A DNA stretch of 64,000 nucleotides from Rapana venosa (GCA_028751875.1 CM054158.1:14931595-14995594); one strand, 5' to 3'. Counted from the first letter of the stretch, positions 43,500-56,145 are shown. Made by a program: numbers and translations. Notes: generated from the letters alone by a model not told the origin.

Positions 43500-45240
43500 A
43501 CCCAATTTTCCCTCAAGAAGGGACGCTCTTAGAAATAACTTTTTCTGGAAAAAACCCCCCATTCGGACCCACTAAATTTGCCCTATCACTTTATCAACCC
43601 TTTTGCCCCACTGAAGGGCTGATTTCAACTACTGCCATTGTCCAAATTTGATGGGACAATCACCGTTGGAAACAGGTGGAGGGGGGGGGGGGCGAGGGGG
43701 TAAAATAATAAATAGTCAATGTATTGCAAATTTTCTATTTGGGGGGGGCAGGGGTTTTAAAATGGCTAAAGGTTGGGCAAACTTTTCAAAAGGGCCTTGG
43801 GGGAATGGCCACGTTTTGCCAAAAGAAGAACAATTCGAAAAAGCACGGGTTTCAAAAACCAAGTTTTGGATGATTGGTTGAGGTACAGAACTTCCGCACC
43901 ATTTTGTACATGGAATAAGACACAGGGGCCAGTTACCCTAGGACATGACCTGATCCGCAAGGTTTGGCTTGGCTCATTGGATTGTTCCTGGATATAAAAT
44001 TTTAAGTGTTCAAGTTTTTCACAAACTTTCTTTTTTTTCAAAGGTAAATTTGGGCTTTTTTTTTATTAATTTATTAATCCTGGGGAAATTTGGTTTTATT
44101 CCCCGATGTAAAATTTTTAAAAATGACAAAGCCCCCCACCCCTCCCCCTATTGCCCCTGTGGTTGGCTTGGCTATAAAAAATTGGGGTTGGGTTTTGGGA
44201 ATGGGTAATATTTGGGTTGTTTTTTTTTTTTTAACTTTCTCATTTTTATTAAGTTTTTGTAAAGTCATCTTTGTTTCAGTTTAGTGCTTGTTTTTTTTTT
44301 TTTCACTTGTTCCCCTTTGATATATTATTTAAACCTAATTCTTTTCAGTCTTTAGCTTTTTGCTTTATTTTAATTTTGACAAAATCGCGAAAAGGGGAAT
44401 GATTGAGCGGCCTATGCCAATTTTTTTCTTTGTTCGCTTCCTTTATGTTTATCTTTGAATGTTTTGCTATGTTTAAGATATAGAAACTTTTTTATTCTTT
44501 CCTTTGGCGGAATGCAAATGTTTTATTGCCCCATTTTGATGGGCCACACAGGTTTTTTTAATTACAAAGTAGTAATCTGGGCCTTGGGTTTTGCTGAGTT
44601 TCCTGAAAATGAAACACAAGCTTGACTTTGAAAAGTTTGGAACCCCAGCCTTCACCCCCCCCTACGCCTGCCCCCCCTTTGAATTGGGGGACATGTACAC
44701 AACCAGTTCAAAATTAGTTCAAACAGTATTTTTTATAGACAAAGTTTTTTTATTGTATAACAACGTTTTATGATTTTTTTAGGCAAATGTTTTTTTTGTT
44801 TTTAGAGAATATTTGTGTATTTTATAACATTCTTGGTTTTTTGTAGAAAAAAACATGTCAAAAAGTGTATTAGCCCCCATACATTTTTATTTTTAAATTT
44901 GTTTGCAAAACTGAAAAAAACTTGTTGAAAAGATGTTTTGAATCAAAATATTAGTTGAAATTGAATGTTTCTCATGAATAATAAGCTTCAAAAATATAAG
45001 AAGGGTAAATATGTGGGGGTAGGATAAAAAGGATAGAAAAATGGAGTTTGGGTTAGTGCATGCAGGTTTATGGCCTGTGTTGGCATGGGTGCCTCGTGTG
45101 TGTGTGTGCCATCAAAGTTTTGGCACAGTTTGCTCTTTCGTTGTAGTCCTTGTTTGTCTGTTGTGTGTTGTCTTCGTGTGTGATAGGCTTTAGTTCCATT
45201 GATAGAGACACAGGTTTGACATCTCAAGTTTAAGGGATTT
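43500..45240 (+). repeat. R unit, copy 4, with tail and no LINE-X (empty site)
   Basis: The R body runs to gaattgggggacatgtacac (44680-44699) and passes directly into caaccagttcaaaattagtt and then tttttatagacaaag. In copy 2 LINE-X sits at exactly this point. The tail continues with acatgtcaaaaagtgtatta and cttgttgaaaagatgttttg to a GT repeat near 45095. The 43500-44700 part is noisy. Confidence 0.78.
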
Positions 45241-45390
45241 TTGTGCTCAAATCTCCTGGTCTGTCTGCTGTGTGTCTGTCTGTTTCGTGTCTTGTCTGTC
45301 TGTCTGCTGATGTCTGTCTGTCGTTGTGTCGTGTGTGTGTGTGTGTGTTGTGTTGTTGTGTCTTTGTGTGGTGTGTGTGTGTGTGTGTGG

Positions 45391-45459
<69 letters not shown>

Positions 45460-45935
45460 TCTCTTTCTCTTTCATATATATAGAGATATATCTCTATCTC
45501 TCTCTCTGTTTGATGCTTTCTGTATGTCTGTCTCTGTTTGAGTCTATCTGTCTGTCTATCTGTGTCTCTTTGTCTCTCTCTCTCTGTCTGTATCTGTCTT
45601 TCTGTTTGAGTCTGTCTGTCTGTCCGTCAGTCCGTTTGTCTGTCGTCTGTCTGTCTGTCGTCTCGTCTGTCTGTCTGTCTGTCTCTCACTCTCTCTGTTT
45701 GAGTGTGCTTTCTATCTGTCTGTCTGTGTGTCTGTCTCTCTCTGTGTCTCTGTCTCTGTATCTCTGTCTCTGTCTGTCTCTGTCTGCCTCTGCTTCGGTC
45801 TCTGTCTCTCTCTGTCTCTGTCTCTCCCTGTCTCTCTCTGCCTCTCTGTCTGTGTGTCTGTCTGTCCGTCTGTCTACCTGTCTGTCTGCCCGTCTGTCCG
45901 TCTGTCTGTCTGTCTGTCTGTCTCTGATACATTGC
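45241..45935. repeat. (GT)n, (CT)n and (CTGT)n microsatellite cluster
   Basis: About 700 bases of simple repeat: GT 45330-45388, CT 45389-45510, then (TGTC)n to 45931. Serine/leucine- or arginine/glutamate-rich frames are artefacts. Confidence 0.93.
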
Positions 45936-46112
45936 TGATAATTGTTTCCCTATGCATCTAACAAGTAAAGATGTAGTTGATTATATTTACTTACCTTTTC
46001 TATTCTTCTTATCATCATCATTATTATTATTATTATTACTATTATTATTATCATCATCATCATCTTATTGTTATCATTATTATTATTATTATTTAATATC
46101 AAGGATATTAGA
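45936..46112. repeat. (ATT)n/(ATC)n microsatellite
   Basis: attattattattattattac, atcatcatcatcatcttatt and further ATT units between 46015 and 46095. Confidence 0.85.
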
Positions 46113-46325
46113 ATAAACACTCATGTGCTTTATTTTTAAAATTCAGTCTCCGTGTGTATGCAGTCATGGACATTTTTCATCCGTTCCAACCGGCTCATTA
46201 TGATCTACTCATTCGAAAAGCGGAACAGGTTTTAACTTCCGCGAAAGAATTTTTACCTGCGTTTGCACACGGGACCTGGGTTTATAATCTCACCTGGAGG
46301 ATGCGCCGCCATGTGTGGTTTTATC
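46113..46325 (-). mobile_element. SINE-C, partial copy
   Basis: Contains agaataaacactcatgtgct, aggttttaacttccgcgaaa and tgcacacgggacctgggttt, aligning with 35590-35760 and 53870-53920. It abuts SINE-B on the right without the tRNA-like end. Confidence 0.55.
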
Positions 46326-46582
46326 AGTTTTGTTTATTTATTTATTTAATTTATTTTTTATACCACTTTAAGTCACGAGATTTCGCTGCGTGAAATTCGG
46401 GCTGCTCTCCCCGGGGAGAGCGCGTCGCCACAAGAGCAGCGCCACCCCCTTTTTTGTGGTTTGCCTGCAACTGTATTTGTTTCCTTATCAGAGTGGCTTT
46501 TTTTCTAAGAATTTTGCCAGGGACAACTCTCTTGTTGCCGTGGGTTCTTTTACGTGCGCTGAATTATTTTGTGTAACACACG

Positions 46583-46613
<31 letters not shown>

Positions 46614-46752
46614 TAGCGCCCAGACCACTACTCATGGTCTAATGGATAGGGGAAAAGTTTGGGGCCCAAACGGGATTCGAACCACCGCACACTTCCGACC
46701 CTGACTTTTCGCTTTCTAGACAGGTGCGTTACCTCTAGACCACCGATCCACC
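46326..46752 (-). mobile_element. SINE-B, well-preserved minus-strand copy
   Basis: On the minus strand it starts ggtggatcggtggtctagag. The A box TGGTCTAGAGG is at 46742-46732 and the B box GGTTCGAATCC at 46683-46673. The body includes gtctttcggatgagacgata, then agagagttgtccctggcaaa, and finishes gacttaaagtggtataaaaa with an (AAAT)n-type tail. About 420 bases, long for a tRNA SINE. The second copy is 16817-17308. Confidence 0.85.
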
Positions 46753-46972
46753 AGTGAGGGCAAAAGAAAACACAGATTAGATTGAAATCGAAGTGGGTGA
46801 GGACTACATCTGATATTGTTTTTTGTCTTGGGAGAAACTTTGTCTATTTCCCTCAGCTCACTCTCAAGTTATTGTATTGTCTTTGATTCATCTCGACTGT
46901 TAACGTATCACACTCCGAAAATAAATTCAACCTGTCTTCTGCCGATATTTATTTATTTTTGTAAAAATTGTT

Positions 46973-46975
<3 letters not shown>
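46753..46975. other. Short unique spacer
   Basis: Mixed sequence between SINE-B and the CT tract. Nothing recognised. Confidence 0.4.
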
Positions 46976-47236
<261 letters not shown>

Positions 47237-47923
47237 GCGAACTCCGGAAAACATGGAATACAAATGATCCCAGGAGCAGTTGAATTATTCCTGTTACTTT
47301 TCGCAGATGATGTCATTCTTTTGTCTAGCACACCTACAGGACTGCAAAATCAACTGAACACATTAAAATCAGAAGCAGATCGTCTGGGCCTCACAGTAAA
47401 TTCAGAGAAAACGATGGTTATTGTATTTAGGATGGGAGGCCACTTGGGAATGAGAAAAAAATGGACTTATGGGGACGAAAAACTTAAAGTAACAAATAAC
47501 TATAAGTACCTTGGGGTAACATTTTCAACAAAGTTGTGTAATAGCTCTATGTTTGATATGATGTGTCAAAAAGCTAAAGATGGAGTTATGCCAATTATCA
47601 AATCAATGAGAAGATTAGCTTCTGCTGATAGTACATTATTTTGGAAACTGTTTGACACACAAATAGAACCTGCCCTGACGTATGCAGCAGAAGTATGGGG
47701 TCTAGAAGATACCACACAAATTGAAAAAGTACACACCTTTGCCATGAAAAAATTCTTATGTGTTCCATTAAATGCATCAAATAAACTTATGTACGGAGAA
47801 ACTGGTAGATACCCCTTTTATATAAGAACCATAACTAAATGCATTAAATACTGGATTAAACTTATCAGGTTTCCTATGTTAAGAATAAACAGAAAAGTTT
47901 ACGAAAAGCTGCTTAAAATTTAA
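47237..47923 (+). pseudogene. LINE-Y reverse transcriptase, 5'-truncated fragment
   Basis: An open frame of about 229 codons without a genuine start runs from LANSGKHGIQMIPGAVELFL, through LLFADDVILL (the RT motif C, FADD at 47300-47311), then NNYKYLGVTF (thumb), LFDTQIEPALTYAAEVWGLE and FAMKKFLCVPLNASNKLMYG. It is the C-terminal half of a non-LTR retrotransposon RT, which copies element RNA into target DNA. The finger and palm A/B motifs are missing because the frame begins straight after the CT tract. The frame is intact to the stop at 47921-47923; further C-terminal sequence continues in damaged form to about 48200. A second copy with the missing upstream part lies at 50690-52450. Confidence 0.85.
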
Positions 47924-48500
47924 ATAATGGAAAAGTAAATGGGGATTTAAAGTAAAGATTTTCGCGAAAAATAGTTTTGGGTTTGTTTGGGTATCCCGGG
48001 GGGTGGGTTTGAAAAACAGTTTGTTGGAAAATTTAAAGGATAGTTATTTAATTTTTCCTCAAAACGGGGCATGAAAGTTAATGTCTAGTGAAAAACATTT
48101 TGGGTCGTTTTTTTAAAAGATGCTTTTGGTCCAAAAAAACAGTTTGATATCGTTAACTAATAAAAGGTTTCAAAGGAAAATTTACTAAAATTGGGTAAGA
48201 TTGTGGGGTCTTTTGAACAAAAAAACAAGGTTTTATTACAGCGAGACAGAAAAACAACTCTTGCCCGAATGTGGGGGGAAGGGGGAAAGGGCCAAGACGA
48301 AATTTCATTTTTTTTTTTTGCTTGTAGAATTTATCATGACATTCGCCAAAAAATTTTTTTTTTTGAAAAAACCCAACCCAAACCCGGCCACCAATTTGTA
48401 AAAAAGGGGGTTTTTTAAAAAATAAAAATTCCGAGTTAAATCTTTACCCAATATGTATAACGCAGGCTCTAGAAAAACTTTAAGCGGGACTTTTAAATGC
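47924..48500 (+). pseudogene. LINE-Y C-terminal remnant (low-quality sequence)
   Basis: The start of this stretch (gggtttgtttgggtatcccg near 47975) resembles the FGYVW..QGV type block found after the RT thumb in such elements. Frames are broken every few codons. Base quality falls exactly here. Confidence 0.4.
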
Positions 48501-50689
48501 AACGGATCCTTTCGAAAATAACTAAAAAATTTTTGGGGTTGGCATTTATCGGACTTTGGTTATTACTATGTCCTTTTCTTTAAATTCCTATTTTAATAGT
48601 TACTTACAATTCCCCCTTTTGGATAAAGGGTTTGGTGTTTTGTCAAAAAAAAATTTCGTTCATTCGTTCATTCTTAAATTCTCTCTCTCTCTTCTCTCTC
48701 TCCCCCTTCTTTTATCTCTCTTCTTCTCTCTCTTCCTCTCTCTCTCTCTCTCTCTTTTTTCCCCTCTCTCTTCTTTTCCCCCCCCGCTTTTGAAAAAAAG
48801 GGGATTAAATTGGATTGTTCCTCTTTCCCCCCCTCTCTTTCTCTCCTCAAGTAAAGTAAGTCAAAATTTTTTTTCCCAGATGGTAATTAAATAAGCAATG
48901 CATTTGTTTTTTTTATAAGCCATCTATTAAAAAACAATTTCGTAAGTTTATCCAAAGACATTAATTTTGATCATTTACCTTTAAAATTAAAAACCATTTA
49001 AAAAAAAAGAGGAAAAAATCGATAAAGGAAAAAAACTTTGGGAAATAAAAATTACCACTTCCATATACCGCACAAAAATCATGCACTCTGGGCGTGGCGC
49101 TCATTTCCCACACCATTTTTAAAATAAAAATTTTTTAAGGAATTAAAAAAAAAAAAATAAAAACGTAGGCCCAAAAAAATTTAACTTCATTTTATTTTTT
49201 CACCCCCTTTTTTTTCCCGTTTATATTTTGTAAAAAAAAGGGTTTAAGGAGTAAAATTTTTAAAATTTTAACTGGGCATTCGCATTACTGAAAAAAATTC
49301 CCTTCCCAATGACCCCCCTCCTCCCTCCTCCCCCCAAAGAAACGTGGGGCTTTTTATGCGCTCATACTTTTCAAATGCGCTTTTTTAAAAAGGGCTTTTT
49401 AACACAAAACTATAAAGAAGAGAAGTCAAAAGATTACAATAATGTTTTAATTAAATAGGTCCCAATTTAAAAACAAAAAATAAACCCTTCCCATGAGACA
49501 AAAATATAAAAAAATGACCCCCTCACCATGAGACAAAACATAACGTGATAAAAAAAAAGCTTTGGGAAAAAGGATGGGGTGGGGGGGGAGTTCAAGGGGG
49601 AGGGGGAAAATTTCACCTTCAAAAAAAATAGAAAATAATAATTTTTTTAAAAACCAAATTTTTAAAAACCCCAAGTAAAACCCTTACGTTTACAGAATTC
49701 AAAACCCCAATAATCAACTGGACTAAAAAACCAAAAACCCAATATAAAACAAAAACAGTATGGTTCTCTTTTCCCCCTGTGTCCCAAAGGGGCGGGGTGG
49801 ATATAAAAAAGCACCTGGCATTATTCTTTAAACTTGGAAAAAAAAAGAATTTTTTTTTAATTTGGGCCTTTTTCTCTCACACAAACAGGTTTGGATTGGA
49901 TTTGCACTCTCCTCTCTTCCCCTTTTCTCCTCTTCTTTTCCCCTTCTCTCTTCTCTCTCTTTTTCTTCTTCTCTCCCCTTTTCACTTCTCTCTTTTCCCC
50001 GGGGAAAATTTATATTTTTTGTATCCCCCTTTAAGGGTTTGCAGTGTTATCGATTTTTTCTTGTTCCGTGTCATATGTTAAAAATTTTTTCGATTTGGTT
50101 TGGGGGGCCTGTTTTTGTTTGTGCATTTTCCAGTTAAAACCCCCCCGGGAAAAGATCCTCCGATTTTTACTGAAACACAGGATCCCGAGCAAAGGGGTTG
50201 AAGAAAAAAACATATGGTCCTGACAGAATGTGAGCCCATACAAAATGAGTAAAAACGGTTAAATTTTTCCCCCAAAATTTATACAAAAAGGGCTTTTAAC
50301 TCATTCCCGACTGAAAAAATGAAAGTGTTTAAAAATTTTTTTGTAAATGCCTTTGGGGGCCCAGCTGCATGCATGGTCCGAAAAGTTGGTGGGGGAAAAA
50401 AAATGTAATGCTGGTTTGATATGATGAAAAACAAAAGAAGCAAGAAGTAAAGAGGTTACAAAAAAAGATTTCGCGATGTCAGAAAATCATGTTTAAGTTG
50501 GGAAAAAAGGGAGTTTCCCACTACGGGCGCGAAAAGAATGCAAAAAAAGGGGAAAAAAAAGAACGGAATTTGAACTGTTTATATTGGAAAAAATGAAAAA
50601 TTCTTTTTAACGACCCCAAAACTTTTTGGTCTATAATTAGGTCGTAAATCGAAAGGCTCTTGAAATAAATAACATATCTTTAAAGAATG
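48501..50689. other. Low-quality stretch with CT tracts
   Basis: CT-rich at 48678-48785 and 49905-50000, and a SINE-D-like tail near 49790-49850. Otherwise homopolymer-rich A/T with no trusted frame. Part may be LINE-Y upstream sequence. Confidence 0.35.
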
Positions 50690-52450
50690 GTATGTCCTTT
50701 TACCTTTTTTTAACAGCTCGGATAAATAGTGTAACACAGATGGATATATATGTAAGGAAAAAAGGATGTGATTTCAAAACCATTTTTTTAAATTTGACCT
50801 ACAAAGAAAATGAGTTATTGCGGTATCCAGCTTTTAAAAAAACCCAAAGGAAAACGGGGCGGGTCCGACAAAATGATAGGCGAAATGCAAAAAAAACGCC
50901 AACTAAAATTGTTTTTTCCTTCCAAAACCAACTTTTAAAACGGGGTTTTTAAAAGGGTCCCTTTCCCTTTTGGGGGGGCCAGTTAAAAATTAAATTCCTT
51001 TTTAAAAAAAAGGCGACAGCACTAAAACAAAAATTTTATCGTGGAGTACCCCTAAACTGCTTTCGTCGCAAAATATTACCTTTTTTTTGAAAAAGGTTAT
51101 CAAGGGGTTGGAAGAAAATTTGAAAAACTGTTTAAAGAACAAGCGGTTTTTCCAAAGAAAAATTAATTGTATTACTGATAATATTTCACCCTTTACTCTA
51201 ATTTTTCCCAAAAATCCTTGAAATCAAAAAAAAAAACTATTTGTTGCATTTGTCGTTTTTTCGTAAGGCGTTCAAATTCTGTTAATCGTAATATTTATGG
51301 CTTTTCTGCGTAAAAGGAAATTTAACGGTAAATTTTTTATATGGCAAAAGGATTTAAATAAAAATCAGAATTAGCATGTTTTCGCGCAGGATGGGTTTTT
51401 GGGAAATTTTCGAATGCCCCAAAAAAAAAGGGTGAAGAAAGGGCTTTTATTAATTTCCACAATTTTTTTTTTTTTTGTAAAAAATTTAGCCGTTAAATTT
51501 TAACAAAAAGGAAAAAAGGTATTCAGTTTATCTCGGGAAAGCAATGGAGGATTTTTTATTTACTTTTTCCCGTGATAGGGATTTTTGTTTTGGACACGGT
51601 CCTGGGTTTTTAAAAAACCCCGGTAGAATTTTAAAAAGGAAGGGGGCAGATGGGCCTAGATTTTTTGTAAATAGGGGAAAAAAAAAACATCATGTTTTTT
51701 AAAAAATGGGTGGGACATTTTCAGTGCGTAAAAAAGGGTTTTTTTATGAAATGCTGAAGTGAAAGTCGTAAATTTCTTAAAAGGGTTCCCTTGGGTGACA
51801 TTTTCCCGAAGCTAAGTTTGAATTTTTTCATGGGGTGAAGTTTTTGGAAAAGGGAAAAAAGGTGAAATCGAAATCTTAAAAATTTTACGAAAGCTGACTT
51901 CGAAGATTGTTCTTTTTTTTGGGAAAAATTGTTTGATGTTCAAATAGAACCAAAAAAAACTTACAAATGCATCAAAAATTTAGGGGGGATTTACTGTTTC
52001 AAAAATCAAAAAAAATAAAAAATATGCTTTAAACGTTTTTTAAAAATGCCCCAAATCCATTCGAAAAATACTGTATATATGGAGAAAGGGGAAAGGGATA
52101 CCCTTTTAAACATCAGAACGTCTTTTAAAGTGAAATTAAATACTAGCTAAAATTTACAAAAATTTCCCAGGGTCATTTTATGTAGGCATTTCTTTTGACG
52201 AGGGGTTTAAAAATGGGGGGGTAAGAAAAAATTTGGGGAATTAAATTTTTAAAAAAGTTTTTTAAAACCCTGGTTTTGGAAATGTGGGGGTTGTCTCGGG
52301 AAATTTAGGTAGCGGCAGGGGTTTTATTTTAAATTTGAAAGACAGACATTTTTTTCCTTTTAAACCCCAAAATTGGGCCCCGGGGAAAAGGGAAAAGAAA
52401 AAAGATAAATACCTGTTTTTTTTCGTTTAAGGTGTTTTTCAAGCGAAAAG
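50690..52450 (+). pseudogene. LINE-Y second copy, RT motifs A to C readable
   Basis: Motif A reads LFVAFVVFRKAF near 51240-51275, a motif B region reads FECP..KGEE near 51400, and a FINDLA-like segment is near 51478. Motif C aligns at about 51563 (acttttt-cccgtgat against acttttcgcagatgat). The thumb block near 51935 (attgtttgatgttcaaatag) and tatggagaaaggggaaaggg near 52079 match 47643 and 47791. Frames are destroyed by homopolymer changes, so functionality cannot be judged. Confidence 0.7.
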
Positions 52451-53240
52451 TTTTTCGATATTTCACGAAAAATGGCTGACTTTTAACAAGTTTTCGACTA
52501 AAAAACACTGGGCTTCAATGCAAACAAAAGGGGTTTTTAAAACTGAGACGCCCCAAAACATTTCCCCTTCCCCAATGTGGGGTTCAATTCCCGATGATGG
52601 TGCATTTCCTTTTTCATTGTAAATTTATATGTTTCCAAAACGTGAAAACTTTTGGTGTTTTTAAAATCTGGAAGCTTTCCAAAAGGCAAGTATTTTTTCT
52701 ATTTTACGCCCGTTTGTGATATTGTTTTAAAAGGGTTTTGCAAAATTTAAATTGGAAGCACAAAAATTAAGAAAATTTCCGGTTTAATTTTCCCAATTTA
52801 AGCTTACTTTTTGGGGATTTAACAAAGTAACTTTTATATTAGGTAAACTCCAGCTTTTTGTAAAAAACACATAAAGAAACATTATAATTATGCTGTAGTC
52901 TCCCAGCAAGAATATTTTTTGAAAATTTCACATTACAAATGTCAATGGATGGTCAAATATAGCATTCTAGAATGTTCTTTTCATTATTTTAGTTATTGCT
53001 TATTGGTTCTTATGTTCATCCTTGTTATTACTTTGTGTTCTTTTGAAATGAGTTTTACGTCACAGCTTAAAGTCGTATCCGTTCATAAGAGCTCTTTTTT
53101 GGTTTTTTTGGTTTTCGTTACGTTAAATGCATCATGTGATTTTTCTTGTATTTGTTTGTATTTACAAAAGAAAGTCGTGGTATAACCCCCTTGTCAATAG
53201 GCCATTTTGGGCAATGACAATAAATTGGTCAAAGCGTCAA
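52451..53240. other. Transition from noisy to clean sequence, no gene
   Basis: Sequence becomes clean at about 52860. The 88-codon frame at 52919-53185 is hydrophobic and AT-rich, without motif or splice context. Confidence 0.4.
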
Positions 53241-53243
53241 AGC

Positions 53244-53318
<75 letters not shown>

Positions 53319-53350
53319 ACACACACACACACACACACACACTCTCTTTC
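53241..53350. repeat. (CT)n and (AC)n microsatellites
   Basis: (CT)n from 53245 to about 53315, then (AC)n to 53342 and ctctctttctcc. Confidence 0.95.
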
Positions 53351-53548
53351 TCCTCTCTCCTCATAGTTATGAAGAATTAGGTAAAAACATTGTGTTTTTT
53401 TAAGTTATTACAAACAGAATGACTCTTGTTGATTTTTGGTCATTTTCTTTGGCAGTGGTTTTCTTTTACTGGTTTTTACTATTTTAGAAGACGATGTAAA
53501 AAAGAAATCGATTGGTATGCTTATTACTTCACCTTCTGAAAATAAACC

Positions 53549-53549
<1 letters not shown>

Positions 53550-53580
<31 letters not shown>

Positions 53581-53648
53581 GTCTGTCTGTCTCACTCTGT
53601 CTGTCTCTCTGTCTGTCTGTCTCTCTCTGTGTGTCTCTCTGTGTGTGG
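53550..53648. repeat. CT/CTGT microsatellite
   Basis: ctctctctctctttctctct, then tgtctgtctgtctc variants. Confidence 0.93.
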
Positions 53649-53721
53649 CCAAAGTGTTAACTTGAAGAGTTAGGCACGTCATAAGTTGATATTTTGCATG
53701 AATACTGCTGTATAATGTAAT

Positions 53722-53772
<51 letters not shown>

Positions 53773-53842
53773 GTGTATGTATGTATGTATGTATATATGT
53801 GTGTATGTATGTATGTATCTACCTATAGATAGATAGGTATAC
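53722..53842. repeat. (TCTA)n, (TGTA)n and inverted GATA units
   Basis: About twelve tcta units (53722-53772), (tgta)n to about 53817, then tagatagatagg, which can pair back to the tcta tract as a hairpin. Confidence 0.92.
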
Positions 53843-53859
53843 ACACATTGTTCAGTGCG

Positions 53860-54052
53860 CTAGATGTTCTGCATGTGTTTGTACACGGGACGTTGGGGTA
53901 TAGTCTCATCTAGGGGACTGGAATCGGCACTGATGTGAACTCCAGGAGAAGAAAAATTCCTTGAACAAGTGCCTTAGTGTTGGCTGGATCCTGGGCTGTC
54001 AGATCACAAGGGGAATGCTCTAACCACTAGGCTTCCTTCCCGCTCCCCTCTA
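53860..54052 (-). mobile_element. SINE-C with tRNA-like head
   Basis: On the minus strand the head reads gaagcctagtggttagagca (54030-54011), a typical SINE/tRNA 5' part. It is followed by gggctcc/aggatcc-like body, tcacatcagtgccgattcc and the tgagactataccccaac / gtcccgtgtac core. The same core occurs in the other SINE-C copies and in SINE-B. Confidence 0.65.
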
Positions 54053-54240
54053 ATTCAACTGCTTTTATCTCAAAACAGAATAAACTTATGCAGGTTAGGA
54101 GCAAAAGATTAAACATCAAAGAATGAAAAGAATGATTAGTAAACACGTAATCACAGGGCCTATAGCAATATACAAGATCAACGTATTTCGTCCTCTGTGA
54201 AAACAACACAGAGATGCTTATACAAGTTTCACGTTCGCGT
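54053..54240. other. Unique spacer
   Basis: Clean mixed sequence, no frame recognised. Confidence 0.4.
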
Positions 54241-54322
54241 GTACACACACAAACACACACACACACATACACACACACACACGCACACGCACACACACAC
54301 ACACCCAACACCACACACACAC

Positions 54323-54365
<43 letters not shown>
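54241..54365. repeat. (AC)n microsatellite
   Basis: acacacacaaacacacac and further AC with a few gc and ca variants. Confidence 0.95.
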
Positions 54366-54367
<2 letters not shown>

Positions 54368-55089
54368 TATATGCGGTGAAAAACTTTGCAATGTTCGTGT
54401 TTTATATCAATATCGAGGTTTAAAAAAGTTCCTATCAGCATTTCAAGATAAGTCTCTACAGGAAGTTTGAACTAATCCGAAGTTATTGTGCGAGATAGCA
54501 TTGTCTCTGATGCGATCTCCAGTATTCTCATTTTTGGTAAATTACGATTGTGAAATTATAACAACCCATTTACTGTTTCGATCTACATTTTGCTTTATTC
54601 ACAGCAGCTTTTACACGTAGTTCACCACTGTTCATTTTCCAATTTTAAAGCAGTTTGCAATTGTTTGGTATCTTTGTTATTATTTGCGTTTCTTTGCCAT
54701 GTTTTTGTGTGTGCAGAATATTGTTTATATGGTTTGGAATAAGTTTTTAAAAGCACATAAATACCAAAACGCATCTCATTTTCTTAAAGCCCTCATCTCA
54801 TCATGCCCCTTCCCCACTTCCTTCTTCTAATATCACTCTAAGTAAACAGACGTAAAATCGAACAGAGAGAGAGAAGAGAGAGAGAGAGAAAGAAAAGGAG
54901 AGAGAGAGAGAGGAGAGAGAGAAAAGAGAGGAATAATAAACATTCTGAATAATTCTTTATGAGCATACAAGATTTTTAAAAAAACCATCACTTGTTCAAA
55001 AGGAAACTTTATTAACTTTGAAAATGTACATAATCATTTCATCCTAAAATTCACAATGTCATAGACATAAAAACTGTGACATTCATGAA

Positions 55090-55090
<1 letters not shown>
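54366..55090. other. AT-rich stretch with a (GA)n tract
   Basis: (GA)n with interruptions at 54863-54932. No coding frame. Confidence 0.5.

Positions 55091-55153
<63 letters not shown>
55091..55153. repeat. (CAC)n/(CAT)n trinucleotide repeat
   Basis: Four to five cac units, then about fourteen cat/atc units. Confidence 0.95.
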
Positions 55154-55406
55154 CCTCTCTAATGCTAACCTTGTTCGAGATATGGGCTTCAAAGGATCGG
55201 TTGATTTCCATGTGTGACCAAAATTTGCATACCAATATATTGGTTTTCCTCTTTCCCCCAAACTCCGTGTATTGTGGCCTAAGGCCAATGTACATATTAA
55301 AACTGTTCAGAGTTCAGATTTTCAGAGTTCAGAGTTTTTCCACACACACACAGCACGCACACGCACTTATACTGAACATCATAGAATGTAGGACATAATC
55401 ACCACA

Positions 55407-55437
<31 letters not shown>

Positions 55438-55664
55438 CCCCACCACACACACACACACACAAAACACTGAACATCATAGAGCACCACACACACACGCATG
55501 GGGAGTAAATGCACAAAAAGCACACGAGCACTCATTCACAGGCCCCATACCGATATTTTTTGTCATCTCAAATTAATTTCCCTTTGACCTCTTTTGAGCA
55601 TGAAAGATTACAAACATATCTCTAACAGGAAAATTTAAACCCTAGCTGCAATAGACTTTAAGAT
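55154..55664. other. Unique sequence with AC tracts
   Basis: (AC)n near 55338-55360 and 55402-55460, flanked by two near-identical actgaacatcatagaa strings (55371 and 55465), suggesting a local duplication across the AC tract. No gene. Confidence 0.5.
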
Positions 55665-56135
55665 CTCAGTCCCAAACCCAAAACTCAAAACAAAATGGTA
55701 AAGGTGTCCCAACACAGAAACTCAAAACACAATGGTAAAAGTGTCCGTCAAACAGAAACTTAAAACAGAGTGGTAAGGTGTCCCACACACAGAAACTCAA
55801 AACACGAATGGAAAAGGGTTTCCCCACAAACAAAAACTTAAAACAGAATGGTAAAGGTGTCCCACAAACTCAAAACCCAACGGTAAAGGTGTCCCACAAA
55901 CTCAAAACCAATGGTAAAGGTGTCCCACAACCAGAAACTCAAAACACAATGGTACAGGTGTCTAACAAACAGAAAAAAACAAAGGTAAAGGTGTCCCACA
56001 AACTCAAAGCCCAATGGTAAAGGTGTCCCACAAACAGAAACTCAAAAACACAGTGGTAAAGGTGTCCCACAAACTCCAAACACAAAGGTAAAGGTGTCCC
56101 AACAACCAGAAACTCAATGGTAAGGGTGTCCCAAA
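55665..56135. repeat. 38-bp minisatellite, about 13 units
   Basis: Units of ctcaaaacacaatggtaaag plus gtgtcccacaaacagaaa (38 bases) alternate with shorter 28-32 base units lacking cagaaa. The open frame through it (55778-56020) is repeat-encoded. Confidence 0.88.
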
Positions 56136-56145
56136 TCTTTTGCAG

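Noticed and set aside
45243..45938. 231-codon Ser/Leu/Cys frame
   Set aside because: Translation of (CTGT)n/(CT)n microsatellite.
55778..56020. 80-codon repeat protein with GKGVP units
   Set aside because: It is the 38-bp minisatellite read as codons; units of 28-38 bases break the frame, and there is no start or splice context.
55665..56135. CRISPR-like array
   Set aside because: Units are contiguous minisatellite repeats with no unique spacers, in a eukaryotic context.
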